Of a stretch of DNA of 43,721 nt, positions 22,468 through 31,411 are shown piece by piece. Under the pieces are notes generated by a model, which saw only the letters and a list, made by a program, of their open reading frames with translations, was not told the DNA's origin and made no database searches. Origin of the DNA: an uncultured Clostridia bacterium (GTDB lineage: Bacteria > Bacillota > Clostridia > Christensenellales > Borkfalkiaceae); NCBI GenBank assembly GCA_947625695.1, contig CANQPO010000010.1, positions 1 to 43,721 on the forward strand, given 5' to 3'. The stretch's first letter is position 1, and the number at the start of each line of letters is the position of its first letter. The position numbers and the translations under genes were made by a program.

Positions 22468-24002
22468 GCGTCCACCTCGTATTCGAGAATTCTATCCCCC
22501 ACGGAGAGGAAGTTGCGCTTGATACGTCGGGTCTTGTGCTTATAGACGATGCCGAGGATCTGAATGGAGATGAGCGGGGTGAGAGCGACGAACGCCACGC
22601 ACCCGAAGGCCTGCGTCATGATGGCGGCCGTGCCGCCGTTCAAGGTGTAGCATGCGCCCACCGCAAGCGGAAGGACGAAGGAGGACACCATTGCGCCGCT
22701 CGCCACGCCGCCCGAGTCGAATGCAATGCCCGTGAAGATGGGCGGGGTGAAGAAGGTGAGCACAAGCGCAAGCGCATACCCGGGGACCAAGATCCACATG
22801 ATGTTGATGCCCGTGAGAATGCGGAGCATGGCGAGCCCCAACGAGATACACACGCCCACGCACAGCCCGTGCTTCATGGACTTTGCGCTGATGGCGCCCG
22901 CGGAGGTGCGCTCCACCTGCTTGTTGAGGACGTGCACGGCGGGCTCCGCCGCAACGACGAAGTAGCCGATGAGCATGCCCACGGGAATAAGCAGCCACCC
23001 GCCCCAAAGGCTTGCAAGCGCCTCGCCGATCGTCCTGCCGACGGGCATGAACCCGACGTTCGCGCCCGTCAAAAAGAGGACGAGCCCCACAAAGGTGTAG
23101 GCAAACCCGACAAAAATGCGCACAAGCTGGCGCTTGCGGAAGGAGCGTGTAAAGAGCTGAAAACATAGGAAAAACACGAGAATGGGCGTAATGGCGATGA
23201 CCACTTCCAAGGCGTAATCGGCAAACCCATGCAGATAGAGGAAGAGCACACTGTATGTATTTTCGGCGGAGTCGATCGCCTCATAGGGATAATTGAGCCC
23301 GCCGATCTTGAAGGCGATCCCGAGAATGAGCACGGCGATGATGGGTCCCACGCTCGAGAGGGCCACGAGACCGAAGGAGTCCGCCTGCCCCTTTCCGTCG
23401 CTTCGGATGGAGGCGACGCCAACGCCGAGGGACATGATGAAAGGGACGGTCATGGGACCCGTCGTCACGCCGCCCGAGTCGAAGGAGACCGCCCAAAAAT
23501 CGGGCGAAACGAAGATACTCAGCACAAACGCCGTCACATAAAACAAGATGAGGAGAATGCTCAACCTGATGTGGAACACGATGCGGAGCATGGCGATCAT
23601 GAGGAAGATCCCCACCCCCACCGCGACGGTGATGATGAGAAGATAGTTGCCGAGGAAGGTGCGCTCCGAAAGGCTCTTCACCTGCCCCGCGAGAATTTGA
23701 AGGTCGGGCTCTGCGATCGTCACGATGATCCCGATGACGAGGGAGACGAGGGCGATGAGCCAGATCTTGCGGGACTTTGTGATGGTGGAACCGATCTTTT
23801 CGCCGATGACGAGCATGGACATGTCTGCCCCCAGCGTAAAACAGCCCATTCCGAAGATGAGAAGGACAACACCCACGGTGAACAGCACGAAAGTGCCCGA
23901 ATCGAGGGGCGCGAAGGTGAGCGAGAGCGCCACGATGATGAGGGCGATGGGCAGAACGGACGTGAGCGATTCGATGATCTTTTCTTTGAGTGCGACGGTC
24001 AT
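22464..24002 (-). CDS. DUF1538 membrane transporter, fused UmpA-UmpB-like cation/proton antiporter
   Basis: 512 residues, about 12-14 membrane segments. The chain is an internal duplication: each half has an AEP motif (97-99 and 352-354) and an FDSGGV motif (174-179 and 428-433) followed by a small-residue membrane helix. DUF1538 proteins UmpA and UmpB from Halomonas were reported as a two-part monovalent cation/proton antiporter; here both halves are one polypeptide. The pairing with a PII-like protein downstream (four-base overlap) fits nucleotide- or ion-gated transport. The ATG lies one base after the rpiB stop. The transported ion is inferred, not shown. Confidence 0.85.
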   Translation of the reverse strand: MTVALKEKIIESLTSVLPIALIIVALSLTFAPLDSGTFVLFTVGVVLLIFGMGCFTLGADMSMLVIGEKIGSTITKSRKIWLIALVSLVIGIIVTIAEPDLQILAGQVKSLSERTFLGNYLLIITVAVGVGIFLMIAMLRIVFHIRLSILLILFYVTAFVLSIFVSPDFWAVSFDSGGVTTGPMTVPFIMSLGVGVASIRSDGKGQADSFGLVALSSVGPIIAVLILGIAFKIGGLNYPYEAIDSAENTYSVLFLYLHGFADYALEVVIAITPILVFFLCFQLFTRSFRKRQLVRIFVGFAYTFVGLVLFLTGANVGFMPVGRTIGEALASLWGGWLLIPVGMLIGYFVVAAEPAVHVLNKQVERTSAGAISAKSMKHGLCVGVCISLGLAMLRILTGINIMWILVPGYALALVLTFFTPPIFTGIAFDSGGVASGAMVSSFVLPLAVGACYTLNGGTAAIMTQAFGCVAFVALTPLISIQILGIVYKHKTRRIKRNFLSVGDRILEYEVDA

Positions 24003-24003
24003 G

Positions 24004-24456
24004 TTACTTCATGTACTTTTGTTCGATCGCCGCGATCTTGTCAATGCGGCGCTGGTGCTTTTCGAGGTGAGAAAACTCCGTCTCGAGGAAGGTCTTTGCG
24101 ATGTTCAGCCCCAGATTGACGCCGACGATTCCGCCGCCGAGGGCGAGGACGTTCGCGTCGTTGTGTTCGCGGGTGAGACGGGCGCAGGTCTCGTCCGTGC
24201 AGAGCGCGCAGCGGATGCCCGGCACCTTGTTTGCGGCAATGGAGATTCCGATCCCCGTCGTGCAGACGAAGATCCCCCTGTCGCACTCCCCCTTCGCTAC
24301 CGCCTCCGCACCCAAAAGGGCGAAGTCGGGATAGTCGCACGAACAGTCCGTCGTGGTGCCGAAGTCCACCGCCTCATAACCGTTTGCGGCGAGGTATTCC
24401 ATGATCTTGTTCTTGAGGGCAAGTCCCCCGTGGTCGCAAGCAAGCGCAACTTTCAT
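24004..24456 (-). CDS. rpiB: Ribose-5-phosphate isomerase B
   Basis: 150 residues, the usual RpiB length. Seen: MKVALACDHGG start, DFGTTTDCSCDYPDFA, the catalytic Cys65 in CTTGIGISIAANKVPGIRCA read as two parts, and REHNDANVLALGGG. It interconverts ribose 5-phosphate and ribulose 5-phosphate in the non-oxidative pentose phosphate pathway (cytoplasm). It follows ywlE as in Bacillus, where ywlF is rpiB. A 59-nt gap with an AT-rich stretch separates it from ywlE. Confidence 0.95.
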   Translation of the reverse strand: MKVALACDHGGLALKNKIMEYLAANGYEAVDFGTTTDCSCDYPDFALLGAEAVAKGECDRGIFVCTTGIGISIAANKVPGIRCALCTDETCARLTREHNDANVLALGGGIVGVNLGLNIAKTFLETEFSHLEKHQRRIDKIAAIEQKYMK

Positions 24457-24515
24457 ATTGTCTCTCCTTTTTTTTCACATTTTATGAATTCCCTATGACA
24501 GGTCTTTTTTCGGTT

Positions 24516-24989
24516 TCAGTTTTCTTCCCGCTCTGTGGGCATGCAGTAGCGTTCGATGATGAGGGGCAGACATTCGCGGATACGGCGGAGGGTGACGCGG
24601 TAGACGTCGATGTCCTGCCCGTAGGGGTCGGGAATTTCCCTGCCGCAGAGCAGCGGAAAGCTCGTGACGTTGGGATAGTTTCCGAGCGCGAGGCGGTGCC
24701 TCTCCGTCATGCAGACGATGAGGTACGCCCCTTCCACCGTCTTTTGGGTGAGCTGTCTGGGCTTGAACGACTTGTTGACGGGGATCTTCGCCTCGGCAAG
24801 CGCCTGCGCGCTGTTTTGAGAAAGCCCGCTCCCCTCCTCTGCGCGAAGCCCCGCAGAACTCACCGCATAGCCCGTGATCTTGCGGCGGCGGAGCTCCTTT
24901 CGAAGGGCCGCTTCCGCCATGGGCGAACGGCAGGTATTTCCCGTGCACACAAAGACGATCTTCTTTTTTTCAGCTTTCTTTTGTTCCAT
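24516..24989 (-). CDS. ywlE: Low-molecular-weight phosphatase, protein-arginine phosphatase type
   Basis: 157 residues. The P-loop CTGNTCRS (Cys15 to Ser22) carries Thr at the fifth position, the residue that in Bacillus YwlE favours phosphoarginine over phosphotyrosine. The general-acid Asp121 lies in PDPYG. YwlE reverses McsB arginine phosphorylation, which marks proteins for ClpCP. No mcsB is in the window. The gene lies between the threonylcarbamoyl-AMP synthase gene (20-base overlap) and rpiB, the same order as ywlC-ywlE-ywlF in Bacillus. GGAGCGG precedes the ATG. Confidence 0.9.
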   Translation of the reverse strand: MEQKKAEKKKIVFVCTGNTCRSPMAEAALRKELRRRKITGYAVSSAGLRAEEGSGLSQNSAQALAEAKIPVNKSFKPRQLTQKTVEGAYLIVCMTERHRLALGNYPNVTSFPLLCGREIPDPYGQDIDVYRVTLRRIRECLPLIIERYCMPTEREEN

Positions 24990-25980
24990 GTTCCGCTCCG
25001 AAGGCGCGCCGCATACGGTTGAGCACGCCCGCCATCACGCCCCCCTTTTCCTGCGGTTCCACGCCGATGAGGAGGGTCGCCTCCCCCTCTCCTTTGCGCA
25101 GGAGCGCATACAGCCGCCGCGCCATCTCCTCGGGCGAGCCGCCCAAGTCGAGAGTGCTATAATCCCCCAAAATCGCGCAGACTTCGCTCTCGCACAAAAA
25201 GCAGGGGGAGCCGCTCTTTTCCTCTTCCCTGTAGCAGACGACGGCTTTTTCCAACTCTTCGCGCGTGAAATACGCCGTCTTGCAGCGGGGGGAATAGTGT
25301 TTATACGCCATGCCCGGGCTCTTGGGCCGCTCCCCTGTTTTGGGGCGGTACACCCCGCAAACGCCCGCGACGCGCGCGATCATCTCCCGCGTGACGAGCC
25401 CCTCGCGCAAAATTTGGGGGACTTCCCCCGTGCAGTCCAAAACGGTGCTCTCGATGCCGCCCGAACATGCCCCGCCGTCTAAAATGAGCCCGATCTTTCC
25501 GTCGAAATCGTCGAATACATGCTTTGCAGTGACGGGCGAGACGTGCTTGGAAAGGTTTGCGCTCGGCGCGGCGATGGGAAGGTCCACCGCCTTCAAAAAT
25601 TCCTGCGCCGTAGGCGAGGAGGGCACGCGGATGGCAAGGGTGTTGAGCCCGCAGGAGACGTACTTCGACACCTTCCCCGTCGAGGGATAGACCATCGTCA
25701 AAGGCCCGGGCAGGAAGGCCTTTCGAAGCGCGGCCGCATAGGGCGGTTCCCCGTCGATGAGGGGGGAAATGTCGTACTCTTTATGCACGTGCACGATGAG
25801 CGGGTTGTCGGCAGGCCGCCCTTTGAGCGCGAAAATTTTGAGCACCGCCTCATCCGAAAAGGCGTTCGCGCCCAACCCGTACACCGTCTCGGTGTGAAAG
25901 GCGACGACCTCCCCCGCCTCGATGGTTTGCTTGGCAAGCGCTAAGCTCTCGGGAGAGCAGGGAAAAATTTTCGTCTCCAT
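24970..25980 (-). CDS. tsaC: L-threonylcarbamoyladenylate synthase (Sua5/YwlC type)
   Basis: 336 residues: the YrdC-like N-terminal domain plus the C-terminal Sua5 domain. Seen: GEVVAFHTETVYGLGANAFS, the KxR-type signature FALKGRPADNPLIVH, LPGPLTMVY, IAAPSANLS, GGACSGGIESTVLD and the linker PGMAYKHYSP, which joins the two domains. It makes threonylcarbamoyl-AMP from threonine, bicarbonate and ATP, the first step of t6A37 tRNA modification. It begins one base after the dnaB stop and overlaps ywlE by 20 bases. Confidence 0.95.
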   Translation of the reverse strand: METKIFPCSPESLALAKQTIEAGEVVAFHTETVYGLGANAFSDEAVLKIFALKGRPADNPLIVHVHKEYDISPLIDGEPPYAAALRKAFLPGPLTMVYPSTGKVSKYVSCGLNTLAIRVPSSPTAQEFLKAVDLPIAAPSANLSKHVSPVTAKHVFDDFDGKIGLILDGGACSGGIESTVLDCTGEVPQILREGLVTREMIARVAGVCGVYRPKTGERPKSPGMAYKHYSPRCKTAYFTREELEKAVVCYREEEKSGSPCFLCESEVCAILGDYSTLDLGGSPEEMARRLYALLRKGEGEATLLIGVEPQEKGGVMAGVLNRMRRAFGAEHGTKES

Positions 25981-25981
25981 A

Positions 25982-27436
25982 TCAGTCGAAGGGAAGATCG
26001 TCGTCAGGCGTGGGCTCGGGCAAGGGAATGTCCGCGTCCTCCGCCGCCACGAAATCGGGCTTTTTCTTGATGTATTGCGGTTCCTCGTCCGAGACGCCCT
26101 GCGCGTCCACGTCGATGAACTTGGTGCTCTCGCCGATAAAGCGGAGCTGGATGCGCCCCGTCGCGCCGTTTCTGTGCTTGGCGATAACGAGGTCCGCCGC
26201 CCCCTTCACGACCTTCCCCGCCGCAACGTCCTCGGCGGAAGCGCCCACGTCGGGACGGTTGATGAACATGACGATGTCGGCGTCCTGCTCGATCGCGCCC
26301 GACTCTCTCAGGTCGGAGAGCTGCGCCTCCTTCGTCTGAATGCGCCTCAGCTGGGAGAGGGCGATGACGGGCACGTCGAGCTCCTTTGCCATAATTTTGA
26401 GTGCGCGGGTGATGCTCGCCACCTCCTGCTGGCGGTTGAAATCGCCGCTCGTGGGCATTTCGGAGCCCATGAGCTGGATATAGTCGATCATGACAAGGTC
26501 GAGCCTTCCCTCCGCGCTCTTGAGGCGGCGGCATTTGGAGAGAATTTCGGCGGGCGTGACGACGGAGGAGTCGTCGATGAAAATTTTACTGTGCTGCAAG
26601 CGGTCGCTCGCGACCAGAATGTTCTTCCATTCCTTCTGCTCGAGCTTGCCCGACAGCCCCTTCTCCATGCTGAGCTCGGCATAGGAAAAGAGGAGCCGCT
26701 GCAAAATTTCGCTGTGGGGCATTTCGAGGGAAAACACCGCCGCCACGTTGCGCCGCTTGAGACAGGCGTATTCCACGATGTTCATGGCGAGGGAAGTTTT
26801 GCCCATGCCGGGGCGGGCGGCGATGATGATGAGGTTCCCCTTTTGCAGACCGTGCGTGATGGCGTCGAGGTGCTTAAAGCCCGTCTCGAGCCCGCGGAAG
26901 GCGTTGGGGTCGTTCTGGATCGCCTCGAGTTTTGCGATGACCTCGGCGACTGCCTCGCCGTCCGCAAGTCCCATGAGGGAGGAGCTGTCCCCCCTCTGCG
27001 AGACGCTGTAGATCTGCTTCTCAGCGTACTCGACGGCATCCCGTTCCTCGGGAGAGCGGACGCTGTTTTCGATGATCCTGCCCGCCGCCTGAATGAGGGC
27101 GCGGTTGACGGAGTCGCGCCGCACGATCTCGAGATATTGGCGATAGTTTGCGGAGGAGGGAACAGCTTGGGTGAGCTCGGTGATATAGTCGAGCCCGCCC
27201 GCTCGCTCCAGCCTTCCCTCGCGTTCGAGATGGTCGGCAAGCGTGATGAGATCGACGGGCTTTCTCCCGCCGTAAACGGCCTTCATGCCCGCCACGATCT
27301 CACGGTGAGTCTCCTGATAGAAATCCTCTTCCTTGAGCATCTCCAAGACGTCAGACTGAATGCTCTCGTCGATGAGAATACAGCCGAGCAGGGCGGTTTC
27401 CGCGTCTAAATTGTGCGGCATCTGATTGTTTGGCAT
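25982..27436 (-). CDS. dnaB: Replicative DNA helicase
   Basis: 484 residues. The N-terminal domain (residues 8-120) starts MPHNLDAETALLGCIL. The RecA-like domain holds Walker A ARPGMGKTS (207-215), FSLEMP, the Walker B part DLVMIDYIQLM, and the C-terminal ALSQLRR and RESGAIEQDADIVMFINRP motifs. It is the hexameric helicase that unwinds DNA at the replication fork. The C-terminal tail is acidic. AGGAAATT precedes the ATG. Forty-five bases after pepF and one base before tsaC, so it sits in a mixed housekeeping operon rather than beside rplI as in many Firmicutes. Confidence 0.96.
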   Translation of the reverse strand: MPNNQMPHNLDAETALLGCILIDESIQSDVLEMLKEEDFYQETHREIVAGMKAVYGGRKPVDLITLADHLEREGRLERAGGLDYITELTQAVPSSANYRQYLEIVRRDSVNRALIQAAGRIIENSVRSPEERDAVEYAEKQIYSVSQRGDSSSLMGLADGEAVAEVIAKLEAIQNDPNAFRGLETGFKHLDAITHGLQKGNLIIIAARPGMGKTSLAMNIVEYACLKRRNVAAVFSLEMPHSEILQRLLFSYAELSMEKGLSGKLEQKEWKNILVASDRLQHSKIFIDDSSVVTPAEILSKCRRLKSAEGRLDLVMIDYIQLMGSEMPTSGDFNRQQEVASITRALKIMAKELDVPVIALSQLRRIQTKEAQLSDLRESGAIEQDADIVMFINRPDVGASAEDVAAGKVVKGAADLVIAKHRNGATGRIQLRFIGESTKFIDVDAQGVSDEEPQYIKKKPDFVAAEDADIPLPEPTPDDDLPFD

Positions 27437-27481
27437 AATTTCCTCTTGCGGTGATATTTGTAAAACAGGGCTTTGCGCCGT

Positions 27482-29251
27482 TTATTCCAACCCTTCGAAT
27501 TCGTCGAGCGCCTGCCCGAACTCGTCCATGGCGGCGAGGAAGGTCTCTTCCTTCGTGAGGTCCGCGCCCGCAATCTTCAGAAGGGAGACGGGGTCTGTGG
27601 AGCACCCGCCCGAAAGGAACTTGAAATAGTTCTCCACGGCGGGTTTCCCCTCCTTGAGAATTTTGTTTGCGATACAGATCGCCGCCGTGATACCCGTCGA
27701 ATATTTGTACACATAGAAGGAGCGGTAGAAGTGCGGAATGCGCGCCCACTCGATGGCGATGTTGTCGTCGTGGACGACCGCCTCGCCGTAGTACTTCTCG
27801 TTGAGGGACTTATAGAGCGCGGAGAGATTGTCCTTATTGAGGGGCTCGCCGCTCTCCGCCATTTCGTGCGCTCTTTCTTCGAATTCCGCAAACTGCGTCT
27901 GGCGGAAGAGGGTGGTGCGAATCATATCCATAAAGTAATTGAGCAGATATTTTTTGAGGCGGGCGTCCTCGGTGGTCTTGAGAAGATACTTGAGGAGGAG
28001 CACCTCGTTGACCGTGCTCGCCACTTCCGCGACAAAAATTTTATAGTCCGACTTTACGAACGGCTGGTTTGCGTTGGAGAAATAGGAGTGGATGGAGTGC
28101 CCCATCTCGTGCGCGATGGTAAAGACGTCGTGCGTCGTTTTCTGATAGTTGAGAAGGACGAACGGGTGATTGCCGAAAATGCCGATGGAGTATGCGCCGC
28201 TCCGCTTGCCGTCCGTCTCGTACACGTCGATCCAACGCTCGTCCCGCCCGCGGCGAAGCAGGGCGTTATACTCCTCGCCGAGGGGAGCGAGCCCCTTCAG
28301 GACGAGCTCGTAGGCCTCCTCGTAGGTGAGCTTGAGTTCTGCGTCCTCCACGAGGGAGGGATAGACGTCGTACATATACATCTTGTCGAGCCCCATGAGC
28401 TTCTTGCGGAGCGCGATGTAGCGGTGCATGAGGGGCACGTGGTCCCCCACCGCCTTTACGAGATTGTCGTACACGCTGCGGTCTACGTCCTCTTCGAAGA
28501 GCGCCATCTCAAGGCAGGAGTTGTACCCCTTCGCCTTTTGGTAGAAGATGTCCTTTTTGACGTTCCCGAAATAGGTCGTTGCGAGGGTGTTGATGATCTT
28601 ATGATAGGCGGAATAGTAGAGCTCATACGCCTCTTTCCGCTTTGCGCGGTCCTTGCCGTTGACGAGCACCGAATAGAGCCCGTGCGAAAGGCGCACCTTT
28701 TCGCCCTCGAATTCGATCTCGGGCAGATTGAGCTCGGCGTTGTCGAGCATTTCGAACACGTCGCCCGCCGTGGAGAGCGCTTCGCCCGTCTGCGCGAGAA
28801 TGCGCTCCTCCTTTTCGGAGAGAATGTGCGCCTTCTGCGCCTTGATACGGGTGAGCATGTAGTCGTAATCCTTGAGACGGGGGTCGGCGATGAACCTGTC
28901 AAGGGTCTCGTCGGGAAGGGCAGTGAGTTCGGGGGTGGAGAAAGAAGTCTCCTCGTCGAGGCGGGTAAAGAAGCTCATCACCCGCGCGAGATAGGAGTTG
29001 TACTTCGTCTCGCGGACGTCCTCATCGTGCTTCATGAAGGCGTAGAGATACACCCGCATGGCGTCCACGACGAGCGCCTCCTGTGCGCCGAAGAAGGCGA
29101 GCACGCCCTCCGCGGTGCCCAAGGTTCCCTTGTACTTTGCAAAGTCCACCCTGCTTTCGAGGGAGGCAAACGCCTCTTCCCACTTTTCGTCGCTTTCAAA
29201 CACGTCCGAAACCTTCCATTTATACTGTTCCTGTACGTTTTTTCTTTCCAT
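27482..29251 (-). CDS. pepF: Oligoendopeptidase F (M3 metallopeptidase)
   Basis: 589 residues, the normal PepF length. The zinc site HEMGH is at residues 381-385 within the IAHEMGHSIHSYFS block, with the downstream metal-ligand Glu in the SEVASTVNE-like segment (here AEVASTVNEVLLL). WKVSDVFESDEKWEEAF at the N-terminus and SGGCSTDPVSLLKIAG near the C-terminus are family markers. It degrades peptides of roughly 7-17 residues in the cytoplasm. First gene of the long minus-strand run. No convincing sigma-A promoter was found in the AT-rich stretch upstream. Confidence 0.95.
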   Translation of the reverse strand: MERKNVQEQYKWKVSDVFESDEKWEEAFASLESRVDFAKYKGTLGTAEGVLAFFGAQEALVVDAMRVYLYAFMKHDEDVRETKYNSYLARVMSFFTRLDEETSFSTPELTALPDETLDRFIADPRLKDYDYMLTRIKAQKAHILSEKEERILAQTGEALSTAGDVFEMLDNAELNLPEIEFEGEKVRLSHGLYSVLVNGKDRAKRKEAYELYYSAYHKIINTLATTYFGNVKKDIFYQKAKGYNSCLEMALFEEDVDRSVYDNLVKAVGDHVPLMHRYIALRKKLMGLDKMYMYDVYPSLVEDAELKLTYEEAYELVLKGLAPLGEEYNALLRRGRDERWIDVYETDGKRSGAYSIGIFGNHPFVLLNYQKTTHDVFTIAHEMGHSIHSYFSNANQPFVKSDYKIFVAEVASTVNEVLLLKYLLKTTEDARLKKYLLNYFMDMIRTTLFRQTQFAEFEERAHEMAESGEPLNKDNLSALYKSLNEKYYGEAVVHDDNIAIEWARIPHFYRSFYVYKYSTGITAAICIANKILKEGKPAVENYFKFLSGGCSTDPVSLLKIAGADLTKEETFLAAMDEFGQALDEFEGLE

Positions 29252-29289
29252 ATATTTCTTTCCTTTTTTGAATTTTTTTATTTGATTGC

Positions 29290-29545
29290 TATGTGGCAGA
29301 ACTGCTCTTTCCCCTTGCTGTCCCTGAAAGGGAAAGTACCCGCGAAGCGGGGGAAAGGGTTAGGAGAACCCCTCAGTCTCGCTTTGCTCGACAGCTCCCC
29401 TACAGGGGCGCCAAGGGTTTGCCCACCCCCTTAGTCCCCCTCCAATGGAGGGGGGTCCGTTGGGCGCGTTGTTTCTTCTTGCCCCCTCTGTGGGAGGCGT
29501 TTGCTCTTGCCCCCTCCGTGGGAGGGGGGTAGAGGGGTGGGGCGT
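29290..29545. repeat. GC-rich palindromic intergenic repeats, copy B cluster
   Basis: A series of short palindromes: CCCGC/GCGGG near 29330, CTCCCCTACAGGGGCG near 29394, CCCCCTCC/GGAGGGGG near 29443, and CCCCCTCCGTGGGAGGGGG at 29511-29527. The last, with GTAGAGGGGTGGGGCG after it (29510-29544), is the reverse complement of copy A at 5026-5062. No gene in the 29252-29764 gap. Confidence 0.6.
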
Positions 29546-29719
29546 GTTCTAAAATCATGCCGAGCGGCGTAGCGCGAATTCACTTCATTAAAATTCCCAA
29601 TTACTGCGCGTTGGAAAATCACACTTTTCCATAAGCGCCCCCAATTTGCCGCATACCTGCGGCTTTTTGTGTTTATGAAACCGTTTGCGGGCGGGCAGAC
29701 TGCTTCAATGAAAGAAGAA
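29546..29719. other. Non-coding stretch with one orphan terminator-like hairpin
   Basis: AT-richer text with no supported ORF. GCCGCA/TGCGGC with a four-base loop at 29648-29663 is followed by five T (29664-29668) on the plus strand, yet no plus-strand gene lies upstream. It could end a small RNA or be a relic. Confidence 0.35.
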
Positions 29720-29770
29720 AACTAACCCCCTCACGAAATTTTGTCGCAAGACAAAATTTGTGAATTAGTT
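29720..29770 (-). terminator. Hairpin terminator after the PFL gene
   Basis: Inner stem 29732-29745 with 29750-29762, loop GCAA, and an outer AACTAA/TTAGTT pair (29720-29725, 29765-29770) that includes the stop codon of the PFL gene. On the minus strand it runs into a T-rich tract. Confidence 0.6.
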
Positions 29771-31114
29771 TTTAAAGCTATGGATCGGTGCGGGCAAAAT
29801 GCCGCCGCGGGAGATGAACTTCTCCGCCGAGCCCGTGTGTACGGGCAGGACAGGCGCTCTGCCGAGGAGCCCTCCGAAATTCACCGTGTCCCCCACCTTC
29901 TTGCCCGGGGCGGGAATGATGCGCACCGCCGTCGTCTTGTTGTTCACCATGCCGATCGCCGCCTCGTCCGCGAGCATTGCCGAAATGGTGGAGGCGGGCG
30001 TATCGCCCGGGACTGCGATCATATCCAGCCCCACCGAGCAGACGCAGGTCATTGCCTCGAGCTTGTCGATGGAGATCGCTCCCCTCTCCGCCGCTTCGAT
30101 CATGCCGATGTCCTCGGAGACGGGAATGAACGCGCCCGACAGCCCGCCCACGCGGGAGGAGGCCATCACGCCTCCCTTCTTTACTGCGTCGTTGAGCATG
30201 GCGAGGGCCGCCGTGGTGCCGTGTCCGCCCACCACTTCAAGCCCAAGTTCTTCCAAAATGTGCGCGACCGAGTCCCCCCTTGCCGGCGTGGGCGCAAGGG
30301 AGAGATCGACGACCCCGAAGGGAACGCCGAGCCGCCGCGCCGCCTCTTTTGCAACGAGCTGGCCTGCTCTCGTGATCTTGAACGCCGTGCGCTTGATGAG
30401 TTCCGCCGCCTCGGTAAGATCCGCTTCGGGCACGAAGGAGAGGGCGTGCTGCACGACCCCCGGGCCCGAGACCCCAACGTTGATGACGCAGTCCGCCTCT
30501 CCCACGCCGTGAAAGGCGCCCGCCATGAAGGGGTTGTCCTCCACGGCGTTGCAGAAGGCAACAAACTTTGCGCACCCCAAACCGTCCTTGGTGAGGCTTG
30601 CCGTCTCCTTGATGAGCTCGCCCACCCGCTTCACGGCGTCCATGTTGATGCCCGAGCGCGACGAGCCGACGTTTACCGAAGCGCACAGCTTTTGGGTGCT
30701 TGCGAGCGCCTCGGGAATGGTAGAGAGAAATGCCTTTTCGTAGTCCGCCGTCGCCTTGTGGACGAGCGCCGAATAGCCGCCCAAAAAGTCTATCCCGAGC
30801 GTATCGGCGGCGCGGTCGAGGGCGAGGGCGACAAGCGCGCTCTTCTCGGGAAATGCCGCCGTGATGAGGGAGACGGGCGTGACGGACACCCGCTTGTTGA
30901 CGATGGGAATGCCGTATTCCCGCGAGAGCTGTTCGGCGGTGGGAACGAGTTTTTCCGCTCCCTTCACCACGCGCTCATACACCGCCTGCGCCGTTTCTTC
31001 CGCGCTCTCGCGGATACACGGGAGAAGGGAGATCCCCATCGTGACGGTGCGGATGTCGAGGTGCTCTTTTTCGATCATTTCGATCGTTTCGATGACGTCT
31101 GTTGTGTTTAACAT
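29765..31114 (-). CDS. PFL family protein (UPF0210/DUF711)
   Basis: 449 residues, typical length. Seen: [63 protein letters not shown], and the closing [20 protein letters not shown] read in part. Structures of this family resemble pyruvate-formate-lyase-type barrels, but no activity is proven. It usually follows an ACT-domain gene (UPF0237), as it does here 27 nt upstream, suggesting amino-acid-responsive control. Weak ribosome site. Last gene of run B. Cytoplasmic. Confidence 0.9.
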   Translation of the reverse strand: MLNTTDVIETIEMIEKEHLDIRTVTMGISLLPCIRESAEETAQAVYERVVKGAEKLVPTAEQLSREYGIPIVNKRVSVTPVSLITAAFPEKSALVALALDRAADTLGIDFLGGYSALVHKATADYEKAFLSTIPEALASTQKLCASVNVGSSRSGINMDAVKRVGELIKETASLTKDGLGCAKFVAFCNAVEDNPFMAGAFHGVGEADCVINVGVSGPGVVQHALSFVPEADLTEAAELIKRTAFKITRAGQLVAKEAARRLGVPFGVVDLSLAPTPARGDSVAHILEELGLEVVGGHGTTAALAMLNDAVKKGGVMASSRVGGLSGAFIPVSEDIGMIEAAERGAISIDKLEAMTCVCSVGLDMIAVPGDTPASTISAMLADEAAIGMVNNKTTAVRIIPAPGKKVGDTVNFGGLLGRAPVLPVHTGSAEKFISRGGILPAPIHSFKN

Positions 31115-31141
31115 CTTGCTTGTCTTTGCTCTGCCGCTATT

Positions 31142-31411
31142 TTATACGGTGTGCATCGCGTTGAAAATATCCTCGTGCTGCAAACGCACGGACATGCCGA
31201 TTCTCTTCCCCATTTCCGCTACTTCTGCGGAGAGGGTGGCAAGGTCCTCCTTGCACTCCGAAGCGTCCACGAGCATGATCATGGCGAATTGGTCCCCCAT
31301 GATCGTCTGTGAAATATCCAAAATGTTGATCTCTTTCTCGCACAAAAAGGCGCTCACCTGCGCGATGATCCCCTTCCTGTCCGTTCCCGTGACCGTAACG
31401 ACCGCCTTCAT
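31142..31411 (-). CDS. ACT-domain protein (UPF0237)
   Basis: 89 residues from the ATG at 31411, which has GGAGG seven bases upstream. The open frame continues upstream inside the previous gene but has no support. Two ACT-like halves: KAVVTVTGTDRKGIIAQVSAF and the second strand QFAMIMLVDASECKEDL. ACT domains bind amino acids; the UPF0237 group pairs with PFL/DUF711 genes, as here. Its start overlaps the stop of the membrane-protein gene by four bases. Confidence 0.9.
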   Translation of the reverse strand: MKAVVTVTGTDRKGIIAQVSAFLCEKEINILDISQTIMGDQFAMIMLVDASECKEDLATLSAEVAEMGKRIGMSVRLQHEDIFNAMHTV

